The notes beneath the pieces were generated by a model, which saw only the letters and a list, made by a program, of their open reading frames with translations, searched no databases and had not been told where the DNA came from. Of a DNA stretch of 64,000 nt, positions 63,861-64,000 are shown piece after piece. Positions within the stretch are counted from its first letter, which is position 1, and every line of letters begins with the position of its first letter. The position numbers were made by a program, and so were the translations under genes. Origin of the DNA: Gammaproteobacteria bacterium (GTDB lineage: Bacteria > Pseudomonadota > Gammaproteobacteria > DSM-19610); NCBI GenBank assembly GCA_026197075.1, contig JAPHQV010000025.1:124001-188000 (forward strand), read 5' to 3'.

Positions 63861-64000
63861 TCAGGGCAGAGACAGGGCCCGGCGCAACAGGCGCACCATC
63901 TCCCAGCCGGCCTCGTCGGCATCCCGGCCAAAACTGACGACTCCGTCCTGGTGACCGCCCATGGCGAGCGCGCCATGTCCATGGAAACCCTGCTCCCGGT
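63861..64000 (-). CDS. Unidentified gene, 3' end only
   Basis: Minus-strand frame open from the window edge to a TGA at 63861-63863, 46 codons visible. The C-terminus contains HGHGALAMGGHQDGVVSFG and ends RRALSLP. The His/Gly-rich motif could be metal-binding, but the family cannot be identified from this fragment. Confidence 0.5.
   Translation of the reverse strand, partial: REQGFHGHGALAMGGHQDGVVSFGRDADEAGWEMVRLLRRALSLP

Noticed and set aside
63861-64000. Assignment of the last partial gene to class II aldolases
   Set aside because: The HGHGALAMGG motif is suggestive, but only 46 C-terminal residues are visible and aldolase zinc ligands lie elsewhere in that family.

Overview
The window looks like the replication-origin neighbourhood of a high-GC gammaproteobacterium. 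The gene order gyrB-recF-dnaN-dnaA | rpmH-rnpA-yidD-yidC-mnmE and mnmG-rsmG-parA-parB-atpIBEFHAGDC-glmU-glmS is the classical one for that class. The combination with ntrBC/glnA, glyQS-gmhB-plsC, an MSHA-type pilus cluster and a fimU-pilVWXY1Y2-pilE minor-pilin operon suggests a Chromatiales/Ectothiorhodospiraceae-like or related environmental bacterium. The taxonomy is inferred from gene order only. No rRNA, tRNA, CRISPR array or insertion-sequence transposase was seen.

Layout. 1-6553 (+) is an MSHA-type pilus module: ATPase (5' truncated), platform protein, major pilin, four minor-pilin/prepilin-like proteins and a PilM-like MshI, with two REP hairpins, one lying inside the apparent mshD reading frame. 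6637-11660 (-) is an Rhs island: a 1543-residue secreted Rhs/YD-repeat protein whose exchangeable tip resembles a circularly permuted papain/LRAT-type enzyme, followed with a one-base overlap by a 4-TM putative immunity protein. 11661-12508 is a gene-poor, relatively AT-rich gap. 12509-17345 (-) is the nitrogen regulon core ntrC, ntrB, a DUF4124 protein and glnA, with a sigma-54 promoter, NtrC boxes and an intrinsic terminator. 17574-20028 (-) is a PP-loop thiolase-like protein, a TusA-like sulfur carrier and a CDF metal exporter. 20175-24532 (+) is glyQ-glyS-gmhB-like-plsC, where the GmhB homologue has lost its catalytic residues. 24566-31664 (-) is the type IV pilus minor-pilin operon.

31784-38139 (-) holds gyrB, recF, dnaN and dnaA, with an AT-rich dnaA-dnaN gap carrying DnaA boxes and two parS-like sites inside recF. 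38341-42075 (+) is rpmH to mnmE. 42217-46322 holds a small orphan gene and a divergent MoxR-DUF58-transglutaminase operon that separates mnmE from mnmG. 46475-60117 (+) is mnmG-rsmG-parA-parB, the F1Fo ATP synthase operon, a SlyD-like isomerase and glmU. A large nested inverted repeat separates glmU from glmS (60374-62200). The window ends with a membrane diguanylate cyclase and a truncated unidentified gene.

How it fits together. ParA/ParB and the parS-like sites near the origin form the chromosome segregation system. NtrB/NtrC would control glnA and their own promoter through GCAC-N7-GTGC boxes. Two independent pilus systems and a c-di-GMP synthase point to surface attachment. The Rhs pair is the clearest horizontally variable element. 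Most remaining genes are housekeeping. The points most worth a second look are the Rhs tip with its membrane partner, the inactivated GmhB, the REP hairpin translated within mshD, the parS sites in recF and the glmU-glmS inverted repeat.
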